A stretch of 64,000 nucleotides of DNA from NCBI RefSeq assembly GCF_900455735.1, contig NZ_UAUI01000028.1, positions 1 through 64,000 of the forward strand, written 5' to 3'. The first letter of the stretch is position 1; each line of letters opens with the position of its first letter. Below, piece after piece: positions 1 to 9,085 of this stretch. A program made the translations under genes and the position numbers. Under the pieces are notes generated by a model that was given only the letters and a program-made list of their open reading frames with translations, was not told where the DNA came from and searched no databases. The stretch is from Rhodococcus wratislaviensis (GTDB lineage: Bacteria; Actinomycetota; Actinomycetes; Mycobacteriales; Mycobacteriaceae).

Positions 1-590
1 ACGTGGAAGTAGTCACCGACGGAATTCGTGAAGTGCGATCGAATGGGATCGTCACCGACGACGGCGTTCTGCACGAGGTCGACACGATCGTGATGGGAAC
101 GGGCTTCAGGTTGACCGACAATCCCGCGTTCGACGTGGTGCGAGGTCGAGACGGTCGCACGTTGGCGGAGGCGTGGAACGGCAACGCCCGAGCCTATCTC
201 GGCACCACTATCAGTGGATTCCCCAACTTCTTCATGTTGCTCGGCCCCAATTCCGTGGTCTACACCTCGCAGGTTGTGACCATCGAAGCTCAGGTTGCGT
301 ACATCCTCAGTTGCCTGAGGGAAATGAACTCGCAGGGGGCGACGAGTATCGACGTCCGCCCCGGGGTCCAGCAGGCGTTCGTCGACGAGGTCGACAAGAG
401 GCTACAGACCTCGGTCTGGAACACCGGCGGGTGCAACAGCTATTACCTCAGCGGAGAGGGACGCAACTTCACCTTCTATCCGGGATTCAACCGCCGCTTC
501 CGCGCGCGGACGCGGCGGGTGGACCTCAACCAATACATCGTCAGCAGGGCCGGAGCCTCGGCGAAGTCGACAGTGAGGACAGCAGGATGA
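1..590 (+). CDS. Flavin-containing (Baeyer-Villiger-type) monooxygenase, C-terminal part
   Basis: The gene enters from the left edge in the frame whose codons begin at base 3, so the N-terminal FAD and NADPH Rossmann motifs lie outside the window. What remains is about 195 residues typical of the C-terminus of class B flavin monooxygenases. It includes a FATGY-like stretch (DTIVMGTGF, near the start) and the conserved FPNFFMLLGPNS block. The family inserts one oxygen atom from O2 into a ketone or heteroatom using NADPH. The stop overlaps the next start (ATGA at 587-590), which implies translational coupling and places it first among the visible genes of the 1-8634 operon. Substrate cannot be told from this fragment. 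Confidence 0.85.
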   Translation, partial: VEVVTDGIREVRSNGIVTDDGVLHEVDTIVMGTGFRLTDNPAFDVVRGRDGRTLAEAWNGNARAYLGTTISGFPNFFMLLGPNSVVYTSQVVTIEAQVAYILSCLREMNSQGATSIDVRPGVQQAFVDEVDKRLQTSVWNTGGCNSYYLSGEGRNFTFYPGFNRRFRARTRRVDLNQYIVSRAGASAKSTVRTAG

Positions 591-1504
591 TTCCGTTTCC
601 CCGAATCGGCCGAAACCCTGTGGTCGATCCTGTAGGTGCGCGACGGTACACGGACGAAGCGCACGCGATCAATGCTCGTGACGTCGAGTTCTCTTGGGAT
701 GGAGTGCCGTTGCACTATGTTCCCGACGAGCCGATGGCCACGCATGTCATCAACTTCATGCACCTGGTACTTCCGGAAGGCGAGCGCGCGATGTCCGCGA
801 CGTTGGCCGAGGCACTGCCGCTGATCGAGGACGAAAGGCTCCACGAGGAAGTGGTCGGGTTCGTCGGCCAGGAGGCGACCCACGCCACTTCGCACAAGGG
901 GGCCCGTGAACACCTCGCGGAACTGGGCATGGACATCGAACCGATGGCGAAGAAGATGGACTGGCTCGTAGACCGGATTCTGGGAGACCGAGGGTTGTCC
1001 GGCCGTGCGAAACGGGCGTGGCTGTGTGAGCGGCTGGGCTTGTTTGCCGCCATGGAGCACTACACCGCCGTGGTGGGAGAGTGGTTGCTGACGGACCCCG
1101 CGCTGGAGAAGGCGGGCATGCATCCGGTCATGCTCGACATGGTCCGGTGGCACGGCGCCGAGGAGGTCGAGCACCGCAACGTCGCCTTCGACGCCTACAT
1201 GTACGTCGACGGCAGTTATGCCCGGCGGGTACGAACGGCACTGATCGCCAGCCTCACGCTCATCCTGCTGTTCCTGACATCGATGAACTATCTCTTCCGC
1301 ACCGACCCGTCGACGGACAAGGGTCGCTTCTGGCCCCTGCAATTGATCCGTGCAACCAGGCGGGGGCTGGTGCCCAACATCAAATTCCTGATCACGGAGA
1401 TCCCGCCGTATCTCCGTCCCAGCTTCCATCCCTCGCAGATCGGTGACATGGATGTGGCGATGCGCTACCTCGCACAGTCGCCTGCCGCCAACCGCTCCTA
1501 CTGA
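587..1504 (+). CDS. PF10118-type predicted metal-dependent hydrolase
   Basis: The product is 305 aa. I start it at the ATG that overlaps the preceding stop by four bases; the frame is open further upstream, but that stretch lies inside the monooxygenase gene. The helical-bundle, metal-binding pattern is visible: QEATHATSH about one third in, and WHGAEEVEHRNVAFD near the middle. Both supply Glu/His ligands of the kind seen in ferritin-like or diiron folds. A hydrophobic helix (about residues 215-230) suggests membrane association. The family is annotated as metal-dependent hydrolase but its reaction is not established. Its place between a flavin monooxygenase and a ferredoxin reductase makes a diiron oxidase or desaturase-like role an equally fair inference. 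Confidence 0.8.
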   Translation: MIPFPRIGRNPVVDPVGARRYTDEAHAINARDVEFSWDGVPLHYVPDEPMATHVINFMHLVLPEGERAMSATLAEALPLIEDERLHEEVVGFVGQEATHATSHKGAREHLAELGMDIEPMAKKMDWLVDRILGDRGLSGRAKRAWLCERLGLFAAMEHYTAVVGEWLLTDPALEKAGMHPVMLDMVRWHGAEEVEHRNVAFDAYMYVDGSYARRVRTALIASLTLILLFLTSMNYLFRTDPSTDKGRFWPLQLIRATRRGLVPNIKFLITEIPPYLRPSFHPSQIGDMDVAMRYLAQSPAANRSY

Positions 1505-1515
1505 GAAAGCCACTC

Positions 1516-2619
1516 ATGACAATGACGACGTCGGACAGTTCCGCAGGCTCGGACTCCGATACGCCCGACTTCGAACCCTCCAGGGTTCTCCGGCTGGCCG
1601 CGCGGGCGACGGTCGCGTACCGGCACGTGTTCGCCGCCAGTCGTGCAGCTCCGTGGCTGTCCAGGCCAAAGCCGGTGCGCAACTGGGGGTTCGATATGAA
1701 TCTGATTGTTGCGGAAGTACGGACCGAGGCGGCTGATGTTGTGAGCGTGAAAGTGGTGTCGCCGGACGGAGGTGATCTTCCGTCCTGGATCCCAGGCGCT
1801 CACCTCGACCTGATCCTGCCGTCGGGAAAACAGCGGCAGTACTCTCTGTGTGGCGACCCCGATGATCTCTCGTCCTACCGCATCGCGGTGCGCCGGATCG
1901 ACACCGGCCTGGGTGGTTCGCGGGAGGTTCACGACTCCCTACGAACCGGGACCCCGATCACTGTGCGCGGGCCACGCAACGCCTTCCCGCTGGTGGCGGC
2001 GGACTCGTATCTGTTCGTCGCGGGCGGAATCGGAATCACTCCGATCCTGCCGATGGTGAAGAGATGCCACGACAGAGAGCTGCCCTGGAGGCTGGTCTAT
2101 CTCGGACGCTCCCGAGCGACCATGCCATTCCTCGGCGAACTCGCCCGGTACTCGCGTGGCCAGGTCGAGATCCGGCCAGACGACGAATTCGGGCCCCCCG
2201 GCATCGCCGGAATCGTCGCCACCGCTTCGCCTGGTGCGGCCGTCTACATGTGTGGCCCGACACCACTGATGACGACCGCACGTCTGGTGATGCGCGAGAT
2301 CGACCCGACCGGATCGTTGCACACCGAACGCTTCTCACCACTGCCTGTGGTCGACGGCCGCGAGTTCGAGATACACCTCGCCCGCCGAGGGACAACCGTG
2401 TCAGTCGGGCCGGACGAGACGGCGCTGGCCGCGATCCGCCGGGAGGTCCCCGGCGTCGCCTACTCATGCCGGCAAGGCTTTTGCGGCACCTGTCGCGTGC
2501 GCGTCCTGGCCGGCGAGGTCGATCACCGCGACAGGATCCTGACGCACAACGAGCGGGAGAATTCGATGCTGATCTGTCTGTCCCGCTCGGCCGGTGGATC
2601 GCTGGTGATCGACCTGTGA
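1516..2619 (+). CDS. Ferredoxin reductase-type oxidoreductase with C-terminal 2Fe-2S domain (PDR/VanB-like)
   Basis: The product is 367 aa. After an Arg/Ala-rich N-terminal extension (about 55 aa) comes an FMN/FAD-binding beta-barrel with the RQYSLCG motif (RxYS type). An NAD-binding lobe follows, with GGIGITPILPM and YMCGPTPLM. The C-terminal plant-type ferredoxin domain has the CxxxxCxxC pattern (CRQGFCGTC) plus a later Cys (MLICLS). This architecture passes electrons from NAD(P)H through flavin to a 2Fe-2S cluster and on to an oxygenase. It is the natural electron donor for an oxygenase of this operon, possibly the metal-binding protein just upstream. The gene starts 11 bases after the previous stop, and its own stop overlaps the next start. 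Confidence 0.87.
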   Translation: MTMTTSDSSAGSDSDTPDFEPSRVLRLAARATVAYRHVFAASRAAPWLSRPKPVRNWGFDMNLIVAEVRTEAADVVSVKVVSPDGGDLPSWIPGAHLDLILPSGKQRQYSLCGDPDDLSSYRIAVRRIDTGLGGSREVHDSLRTGTPITVRGPRNAFPLVAADSYLFVAGGIGITPILPMVKRCHDRELPWRLVYLGRSRATMPFLGELARYSRGQVEIRPDDEFGPPGIAGIVATASPGAAVYMCGPTPLMTTARLVMREIDPTGSLHTERFSPLPVVDGREFEIHLARRGTTVSVGPDETALAAIRREVPGVAYSCRQGFCGTCRVRVLAGEVDHRDRILTHNERENSMLICLSRSAGGSLVIDL

Positions 2620-3128
2620 CGCGCTGGTACCCACTCGCCGCCACCGACGACGAGTTCCTCCAGACCGCCCGATTCCGGCTCGTGCACGTCGTGTATTCGT
2701 CGACGGACACCGACCACGTGTGGAGTGTGTTGACCGCCCACGACGCACTGGTGTCGTGGGCGCGACTCATCACGGCAAGCGAGTGGACATCGCCACGCCC
2801 CTTCGGCGTCGGTACCACCAGAACCGTGACGATCGGACAGGGGGCCGCAGCTCTGAGGGAATGCTTCTACCGCTGGGACGAGGGCAGAAGGATGACCTTC
2901 ACCGCCGAGTCCGCCAGCAGACCGGGATTCCGCCGGTTCGCCGAGGACATCACCCTGGAACCGACGCCCGACGGAACCCGGCTCACCTGGACCTTTGCCA
3001 TAGACACCACGCCCGGGTTCGCCCCATTCCTCGAACTGTCCCTGCCAATCCTCCGTCGGGTGACACGTGGATGGGCGAACGCGCTCGCCGACAAGGCGCT
3101 CGACGAACCGAAGGGCACTACCCGATGA
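2616..3128 (+). CDS. SRPBCC (START-like) family protein
   Basis: The product is 170 aa with a GTG start overlapping the previous stop (GTGA). The fold is recognisable from the pattern VYSSTDTDHVWSVLT near residue 25, a central FYRWDEG strand, and a C-terminal amphipathic helix (LELSLPILRRVTRGWANALA). SRPBCC proteins form a helix-grip pocket for hydrophobic ligands and include polyketide cyclases and ligand carriers. No catalytic residue can be assigned. Strict overlap with both neighbours says it is co-translated with the ferredoxin reductase and the aldehyde dehydrogenase. It may bind or chaperone the hydrophobic substrate of the pathway. Confidence 0.8.
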   Translation: MTRWYPLAATDDEFLQTARFRLVHVVYSSTDTDHVWSVLTAHDALVSWARLITASEWTSPRPFGVGTTRTVTIGQGAAALRECFYRWDEGRRMTFTAESASRPGFRRFAEDITLEPTPDGTRLTWTFAIDTTPGFAPFLELSLPILRRVTRGWANALADKALDEPKGTTR

Positions 3129-4609
3129 TCACCACCTCGCCTGCGGCCGACATGTTCGATGTGATCAGTCCGGCGACCGGACGGGTGGTCGGCACCCACC
3201 CACGCGGGTCGGCCGACGACATCGACGACGCAGTTCGCCGCGCGCACGAGGTCGCCGGGTGGTGGGGGGCACTGGGATTCGATGCACGGGCCCGGCGACT
3301 CGATGCGTGGCGGGGCATCATCGCCCGTCGCGCACCGGAACTCGCTGAGCTCACCCATATCGAAATGGGTAAGCCGCGCGCGGACGCAATGCTCGAGATT
3401 GCGATGGCCTTGGAACACCTCGCGTGGTCGGCGAAGAACGCCGCCCGCGTACCGGGTCGGCGCACGGTCCGCTCCAGCCTCTTCACCGCCAACCAGTCGG
3501 CCAGCGTCGAATATCTTCCCCTCGGAGTCGTGGGGGTGATCGGACCGTGGAACTACCCCATCTTCACTCCGCTCGGTTCTCTATCCTTCGCGCTCGCGGC
3601 CGGGAACACCGTGGTCTACAAGCCCAGCGAGTACACCCCGGGTGTCGGTGTGTGGTTGGCCCAGACATTGTCCGAGGTCGTGCCGGAACACCCGGTTCTG
3701 CAGGTGGTCACAGGTGACGGCTCAACAGGAGCTGCACTGTGCCGATCGGGCGTGAACAAGATCGGGTTCACCGGTTCCACCGCCACGGGAAAGAAGGTGA
3801 TGACCGCGTGCGCGGAGACACTCACCCCGGTCCTGATGGAGTGCGGCGGAAAGGACGCCTTGATCGTGGATGCTGACGGCGACCTCGAAGCGGCTGCCGA
3901 TGCGGCAGTGTGGGGTGGGCTCTCCAACGCCGGTCAGACCTGCCTCGGGGTGGAGCGGGTGTACGTGCACGAAGAAGTATTCGACGCGTTCGTCGATCGG
4001 GTGGTCACTCGTGCACGCACGATCCGGGCCGGGTCCGGTGGGAACGCCCAGATCGGCCCGATCACCATGCCCACGCAAATCGGCGTCATCCGCCGCCACA
4101 TCGACGACGCGATCGGAAAGGGCGGCCGCGCCGTACTCGGAGGGCCGGACGCCATCGAGGGCAACCTCGTGCAGCCGACCATTCTGGTGGACGTGCCGGA
4201 GGACAGTGTTGCGGTCACCGAGGAGACATTCGGGCCGACACTGACCGTAACCAGGGTGCGGGATATGGACGACGCGGTCGAACGGGCCAATGCGAGCCGA
4301 TACGGGTTGGGGCTCAGCGTCTTTTCCCGCCGACGCGGCGACGAGATCTCGACAAGAATCCGCACCGGCGCAGTGTCGGTCAATTCGTACGTTATGTACG
4401 CCGCCGTCCCGAGCCTGCCGCTGGGTGGTGTCGGAGATTCCGGATTCGGCCGGGTCCACGGTGCTGACGGGTTGAGGGAATTCACCTTTCCCCGTGCGAT
4501 GACGAGGCAGCGATTCCCGTCGATTCTGCCGCTCACCACGTTTCGGCGCACACCACGGATCGACGCCCTGGTCCGCGTTCTCGTCAGACTGCTCCATGGA
4601 AGGCATTGA
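3125..4609 (+). CDS. NAD(P)+-dependent aldehyde dehydrogenase
   Basis: The product is 494 aa, the usual length for the superfamily. The start (ATGA) overlaps the SRPBCC stop. Motifs are complete: GPWNYP (Asn143), the coenzyme-binding FTGSTATGKKV (about 215-225), the general base Glu239 in MECGGKD, and the nucleophile Cys273 in GQTCLGVERV. It oxidises an aldehyde to the carboxylic acid. The order in the operon (oxygenase parts, ALDH, SDR, acyl-CoA ligase, acyl-CoA dehydrogenase) indicates it makes the acid that the downstream ligase activates. The overlap TGATG with the next gene continues the coupling. Confidence 0.93.
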   Translation: MITTSPAADMFDVISPATGRVVGTHPRGSADDIDDAVRRAHEVAGWWGALGFDARARRLDAWRGIIARRAPELAELTHIEMGKPRADAMLEIAMALEHLAWSAKNAARVPGRRTVRSSLFTANQSASVEYLPLGVVGVIGPWNYPIFTPLGSLSFALAAGNTVVYKPSEYTPGVGVWLAQTLSEVVPEHPVLQVVTGDGSTGAALCRSGVNKIGFTGSTATGKKVMTACAETLTPVLMECGGKDALIVDADGDLEAAADAAVWGGLSNAGQTCLGVERVYVHEEVFDAFVDRVVTRARTIRAGSGGNAQIGPITMPTQIGVIRRHIDDAIGKGGRAVLGGPDAIEGNLVQPTILVDVPEDSVAVTEETFGPTLTVTRVRDMDDAVERANASRYGLGLSVFSRRRGDEISTRIRTGAVSVNSYVMYAAVPSLPLGGVGDSGFGRVHGADGLREFTFPRAMTRQRFPSILPLTTFRRTPRIDALVRVLVRLLHGRH

Positions 4610-5580
4610 TGATGGCCACGTACAGAACCCGATCGACTGTCGCTCGCACCCTGAGAGACCTGGGACTCCCACTTCCCGGTCGAGGCGCCGAGTACAACGT
4701 TGCCGGCAAGGTGGTCCTGATTACCGGCGGAGGCGACGGTATCGGACTGGCATCGGCGCGAGCGCTGCATGCCCGCGGCGCGACCGTCGCGCTGATCGAT
4801 GTCAATCAATCCGCGCTGACGGCAGCCGAATTCGCGCTCGGCCGACGGCGGGTTCTCACCGTGGTCGCCGATGTCCGCGACCGTCTCGGCATGGATGCGG
4901 CCGTGCACGGGGTGATCGAGCGGTATGGGCGGATCGATGTGGTGATCGCGAACGCCGGAGTGACCCCGCCCCCCTCCACCCTCCGCCAGATCGATCCGGC
5001 GGGCTTCGACCGCGTGATCGACATCAACCTCACCGGTGTCTTCAACACCGTCCATCCTGCGATCGACGAGGTGATTACGCGACGCGGTCACATCGTGGTG
5101 GTGTCGTCCGCGGCGGCCTTCGCACCCGGTCTCGGTGGTGCGTCCTACATGATCAGCAAGGCCGCCGTCGAACAACTCGGCCGGGCACTCCGTCTCGAAC
5201 TCGCCGGCTACGGCGCCTCCGCCGGTGTGGCGTACTTCGGGATGGTCGACACCCAACTGGCTCGGGCGACGCTCGACGACGACGAGATCGGCAGACGGCT
5301 CGATGCGCGTCTTCCTCGTTCGCTGCGTCGCCGTATCAGTCCGGAGGAGGCCGCGACTGTGATCGCCGATGCTGTTGCTCGTCGCGCCGGTCGCACCCTC
5401 GCTCCAGCGGCATGGCAACCGTGGGCACTGGGGCGCGGACTGGTGAACGTGCTCGCCGACGGCTACCTGGCGGCCGACGCCGAATGCCATCAACTGATCC
5501 GGGAACTCGAAGAACGCTCCATCACAACACATCCGAGTGGATCTGCAGCTGCAAGTTCTGAACCGAGGAGTACGCCATGA
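4609..5580 (+). CDS. Short-chain dehydrogenase/reductase (SDR)
   Basis: The product is 323 aa. I start at the ATG overlapping the ALDH stop by one base; a second ATG follows directly. A 25-residue N-terminal extension precedes the Rossmann motif GGGDGIGLASA. Next come NAGVTPP (NAG motif), the catalytic Ser in VSSAAAF, and the YxxxK pair in SYMISKAAVEQ. Together these mark a classical SDR that interconverts alcohol and ketone or aldehyde with NAD(P). The C-terminal extension (about 70 aa beyond the core) resembles mycobacterial SDRs that act on lipids. In this operon it would oxidise an alcohol upstream of the aldehyde dehydrogenase, or a hydroxyacyl intermediate. Confidence 0.9.
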   Translation: MMATYRTRSTVARTLRDLGLPLPGRGAEYNVAGKVVLITGGGDGIGLASARALHARGATVALIDVNQSALTAAEFALGRRRVLTVVADVRDRLGMDAAVHGVIERYGRIDVVIANAGVTPPPSTLRQIDPAGFDRVIDINLTGVFNTVHPAIDEVITRRGHIVVVSSAAAFAPGLGGASYMISKAAVEQLGRALRLELAGYGASAGVAYFGMVDTQLARATLDDDEIGRRLDARLPRSLRRRISPEEAATVIADAVARRAGRTLAPAAWQPWALGRGLVNVLADGYLAADAECHQLIRELEERSITTHPSGSAAASSEPRSTP

Positions 5581-7415
5581 CCATCGAGGAAGCGCCCCAC
5601 ACGCTGTGCGCAGCATTTCAACGCACCGCCGCCGTCGACCCGGACGCAATCGCGCTGCGAACGGTCGGCGATTCACAAACGCTGACCTGGCGGCAATACT
5701 CGAGCCAGGTCCGCGAGGTGGCGGCCGGATTCGCCGCACTCGGGGTCCGCCGCGGGGACACCGTCGCCTTGATGATGGCCAATCGTGTGGACTTCTATCC
5801 CATCGATGTCGGAGCGCAGCATGTTGGGGCGACGTCGTTCTCGATCTACAACACGCTTCCCCCATCTGCCATCGCATACGTTCTCGGCAACGCCAAAGCC
5901 AAGGTCGTGGTGTGCGAGGCCGAGTATGTGGGGCGAATCAGGGAATCCGGCGCACTGCTGGAGCAGATCGTCGTCATCGATGCGGGAATGGCGCCGGCCG
6001 GGACGCTCACCTTGGACCAGATGAAGGCTCTCGGCTCACCGGACTTCGACTTCGACGCCGCGTGGCGCTCTGTGCGGCCTGACGATGTTGCAACCCTGAT
6101 CTACACCTCGGGCACTACCGGCAACCCGAAAGGGGTGGAGTCGACTCATGCTGCATTGTTGTTCGAGGCCAGCGCGGTGTGCTGGATCCTCCCGATCGAG
6201 TTCGGAGATCGCATCACCTCCTTCATGCCGTCGGCACACATCGCCGATCGGATGACGGCACTGTACTTCCACATGGTGTTCGGAACGCAAGTCACCGTGG
6301 TCGCGGACGTGCGGCAGATCGCTGCCGCACTGCCCGACTGCCGGCCGACCATCTGGGGCGCGGTGCCGCGTGTCTGGGAGAAGCTGAAAATCGCGGTCGA
6401 ACGGGCGGTGTCGAACGAACCGGACGACGCACGACGGAACGCCTTGGAGTGGGGCCTCGATGTCGGCGCACGCCGGATCGAGATGCTCCGGGCAGGTCTC
6501 GCCGTACCGGAAGAACTGGAACACGACTTCGTCAAGGCAGAATTTACGGTGTTGGCGCCGATGCGCGCCGAACTCGGATTCGACAAGCTCAGATGGGCCG
6601 TGTCAGGGGCGGCACCGATACCCGCTGACACGTTGGCGTTCTTCGCAGGACTCGGGCTGCAGATCTCCGAGATCTGGGGGATGTCGGAACTGACCTGCAT
6701 CGCCAGCGCGGCCCCGGCCGATCCCGCCAAACTCGGAACGGTCGGCAAGATCGTGCCCGGCATGGACATGCGGGTCGCGAACGACGGTGAGCTTTTCGTT
6801 CGTGGGCCCCTCGTCATGAAGGGTTACCGGGGAGAGCCTGCCAAGACCGCCGACGCCGTCGACGCCGACGGATGGCTGGCCACCGGTGACGTGGTGTCCG
6901 TCGACCCGGACGGGTACCTCACCGTCATCGACCGGAAGAAGGAACTGATCATCAACTCCTCGGGGAAGAATATGTCCCCCGCTACGATCGAGAACGCGAT
7001 CAAAGCCGCCTCCTCGCTCATCGGCGGCGTGGCCACCATCGGAGATGCGCGCCCCTACAACACCGCCCTCATCTCACTCGACCCCGAGGCCGCAGCGAGT
7101 TTCGCTGCAACGAAGGAGATCCGGGTCGATTCCGCGTCACTCGCGACGGACCGCGACATGATCGCGACGATCGCCGCCGCGATCGCGACGGCCAACGCAG
7201 ACCTATCTCGCGTGGAGCAGATCAAACGCTTCCTGATCCTCCCAACCTTCTGGGAGCCGGGCGGCGACGAACTCACCTTGACGATGAAGCTGCGCCGCAA
7301 ACCGATCGCCGAGAAGTATGCACTCGAGATCGAGCTGCTCTACCGCGACCCCCTCGCCCAGGGTGTGTACGAGCCCACCGCCGACCGGACGTGGGAGGTT
7401 CCGGTGGGGAGCTGA
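5577..7415 (+). CDS. Long-chain fatty acid-CoA ligase (AMP-forming), FadD family
   Basis: The product is 612 aa. The ATG overlaps the SDR stop (ATGA). The ATP/AMP signature YTSGTTGNPKGVE is at about residues 176-188. The later motifs GAVPRVWEKLK, EIWGMSELT and GWLATGDV are all present, as is DRKKELIINSSGKNMSP with the hinge and the fatty acyl-CoA synthetase loop. This is the long-chain FadD type rather than a short acetyl-CoA ligase. It activates a carboxylic acid to the acyl-adenylate and then the CoA thioester. It follows the aldehyde dehydrogenase and precedes an acyl-CoA dehydrogenase, so it is the step that feeds an oxidised substrate into beta-oxidation. Confidence 0.93.
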   Translation: MTIEEAPHTLCAAFQRTAAVDPDAIALRTVGDSQTLTWRQYSSQVREVAAGFAALGVRRGDTVALMMANRVDFYPIDVGAQHVGATSFSIYNTLPPSAIAYVLGNAKAKVVVCEAEYVGRIRESGALLEQIVVIDAGMAPAGTLTLDQMKALGSPDFDFDAAWRSVRPDDVATLIYTSGTTGNPKGVESTHAALLFEASAVCWILPIEFGDRITSFMPSAHIADRMTALYFHMVFGTQVTVVADVRQIAAALPDCRPTIWGAVPRVWEKLKIAVERAVSNEPDDARRNALEWGLDVGARRIEMLRAGLAVPEELEHDFVKAEFTVLAPMRAELGFDKLRWAVSGAAPIPADTLAFFAGLGLQISEIWGMSELTCIASAAPADPAKLGTVGKIVPGMDMRVANDGELFVRGPLVMKGYRGEPAKTADAVDADGWLATGDVVSVDPDGYLTVIDRKKELIINSSGKNMSPATIENAIKAASSLIGGVATIGDARPYNTALISLDPEAAASFAATKEIRVDSASLATDRDMIATIAAAIATANADLSRVEQIKRFLILPTFWEPGGDELTLTMKLRRKPIAEKYALEIELLYRDPLAQGVYEPTADRTWEVPVGS

Positions 7416-7464
7416 GACCGCTAACCCATCGTGACTAATTCGCAACAACTTTGGAGACGAACCC

Positions 7465-8634
7465 TTGACTGCTCACACTGTCACCACGGAAAGCGCATCC
7501 CCATGGATGGACGACGAACTCGGCGCAGTTGCCGAACTCGCACGTAACTTCTTCGCCAAGGAGGTCACCCCCCACCAACACCGGTTCGCCGAACAGGGCT
7601 TTCCGGACAAGGAGGTCTACGGCACTCTGGGCGAGCTGGGCTTGTCGGGAATGTCGATTCCCACGGAATTCGGCGGTGGGGGAGGAACTTTCGCCCACGA
7701 TGCCGTGCTGTTTCACGAACAGGTGATGGCGGGTGACCACTCGCTCCAGCTCGGCGTGCACTCGGGAATCGTTCCGCACTACCTGAACGCATACGGAAGC
7801 CACGAGCAGAAATCGCGATGGCTTCCCAAACTCACAAGCGGTGAATGGGTCGGTGCCATCGCCATGACCGAGCCAGGAACCGGCTCAGATCTGCAGAACA
7901 TCACTACCAAGGCCGTGCGCGACGGGGGCGACTATGTCATCACCGGCGCCAAGACTTTCATCTCCAACGGTCGCAACTGTGACCTCGTCATCATCGCCGC
8001 CAAGACCGATGCCACGCTCAGCGCGAAGGGAGTGTCTCTCGTTGTCGCCGAGGTGACCGACGACACTCCTGGGTTCTCGCGCGGACAGATCTTCGACAAG
8101 CTGGGCCAGAAGGGACAGGACACCACTGAACTGTTCTTCGACCGTCTCCGCGTCCCGGTGGACAACCTCCTCGGAGAACGCGAGGGTGCCGGATTCGTCC
8201 AGCTGATGCAGCAACTACCACAGGAAAGACTGATCTGCGGCGTCGCCGCCGTCGCCGCGATCGAACGCGCAGTAGCTCTCACAATCGAGTACACCAAATC
8301 GCGGACAATGTTCGGGAAGACACTGTTCGACCTCCAGAACACACGCTTCGAACTTGCGGAATGCGCAACCCTCGCGCGAGTATCACGCACCTTCCTCGAC
8401 GACTGCATCGACAAGCACCTGCGCGGCGAACTCGATGTCACCACCGCCGCAATGGCGAAGTACTGGTTGACCGACCAACAGTGCGCCGTGATCGACCGCT
8501 GTCTACAACTGTTCGGAGGGTACGGCTACATCCTCGAATATCCCATCGCCCAGATGTACGCCGACGCCCGTATCCAGCGCATCTACGCCGGATCCAACGA
8601 GGTCATGAAGGAACTGATCTCCAGAGCGCTATAG
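7465..8634 (+). CDS. Acyl-CoA dehydrogenase
   Basis: The product is 389 aa, the standard length. I use the TTG at 7465, which has GGAGA seven bases upstream. Visible motifs are AMTEPGTGSD (FAD and substrate binding), TFISNG, GRTQAFG-like KSRTMFGKTLFDLQNTRFELAE, and the C-terminal RIYAGSNEVMKELISRAL. The catalytic base of this subfamily sits in the YGYILEYPIAQMYADARI region. It introduces the alpha-beta double bond into an acyl-CoA and passes electrons to ETF. It lies 49 bases after the ligase in the same direction and is probably the last gene of the operon. Confidence 0.93.
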   Translation: MTAHTVTTESASPWMDDELGAVAELARNFFAKEVTPHQHRFAEQGFPDKEVYGTLGELGLSGMSIPTEFGGGGGTFAHDAVLFHEQVMAGDHSLQLGVHSGIVPHYLNAYGSHEQKSRWLPKLTSGEWVGAIAMTEPGTGSDLQNITTKAVRDGGDYVITGAKTFISNGRNCDLVIIAAKTDATLSAKGVSLVVAEVTDDTPGFSRGQIFDKLGQKGQDTTELFFDRLRVPVDNLLGEREGAGFVQLMQQLPQERLICGVAAVAAIERAVALTIEYTKSRTMFGKTLFDLQNTRFELAECATLARVSRTFLDDCIDKHLRGELDVTTAAMAKYWLTDQQCAVIDRCLQLFGGYGYILEYPIAQMYADARIQRIYAGSNEVMKELISRAL

Positions 8635-9085
8635 CCATATTGGTAGCCGAATCATGCGTCAGCACTGCGTGACTACTCGAATGGCGCATCGTCTCGCAGC
8701 AACCGTGTGAGACGGCCTCCTGCTGCCAATCGTTGCTGCAGGCGACGCCGGCACCTTTCGCGGCGCACTCCTTACCGCGGCTATCCCAGATCTGGTGGCC
8801 GAGGCAGCGGAGCCGCGGCATGCTGAATCTGTTGGTCGAGCAGGGAACTTGTCGCTTCGCCTTTCACCCGCCCCACCCCCGTCGTGAAGGCAGGATTGGG
8901 AAGTCCCACCGCAGTCCTCCGTTCGGTGACGGATTACCGCGGATACCCCACTTGGCCCACCGCCCGTCCCCGGCAGTCGGCGACCAGGTGCCCCGGCCCT
9001 GCGACCCAATTTCTGCGTAGCGATCCGCCGGTTGTCCCGACGAGCCGTAATCGATCGCTCTGGACACTCGAGAAGTGATTGGTGC
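8635..9085. other. Intergenic stretch between convergent genes
   Basis: About 450 bases separate the acyl-CoA dehydrogenase from the convergent C45 gene. No frame looks like a gene. A weak inverted repeat (CGTCTC at 8690-8695 and GAGACG at 8709-8714, 13-base loop) could help termination but has no T tract. Confidence 0.5.

Noticed and set aside
3934..5877. Very long minus-strand open frame opposite the ALDH and SDR genes
   Set aside because: It is antisense to two genes with complete motifs. Its translation is Arg/His/Pro-rich with no recognisable domain, as expected from GC-rich third positions.
8690..8714. Inverted repeat CGTCTC/GAGACG after the acyl-CoA dehydrogenase
   Set aside because: Six-base stem with a 13-base loop and no T tract is too weak to call a terminator.
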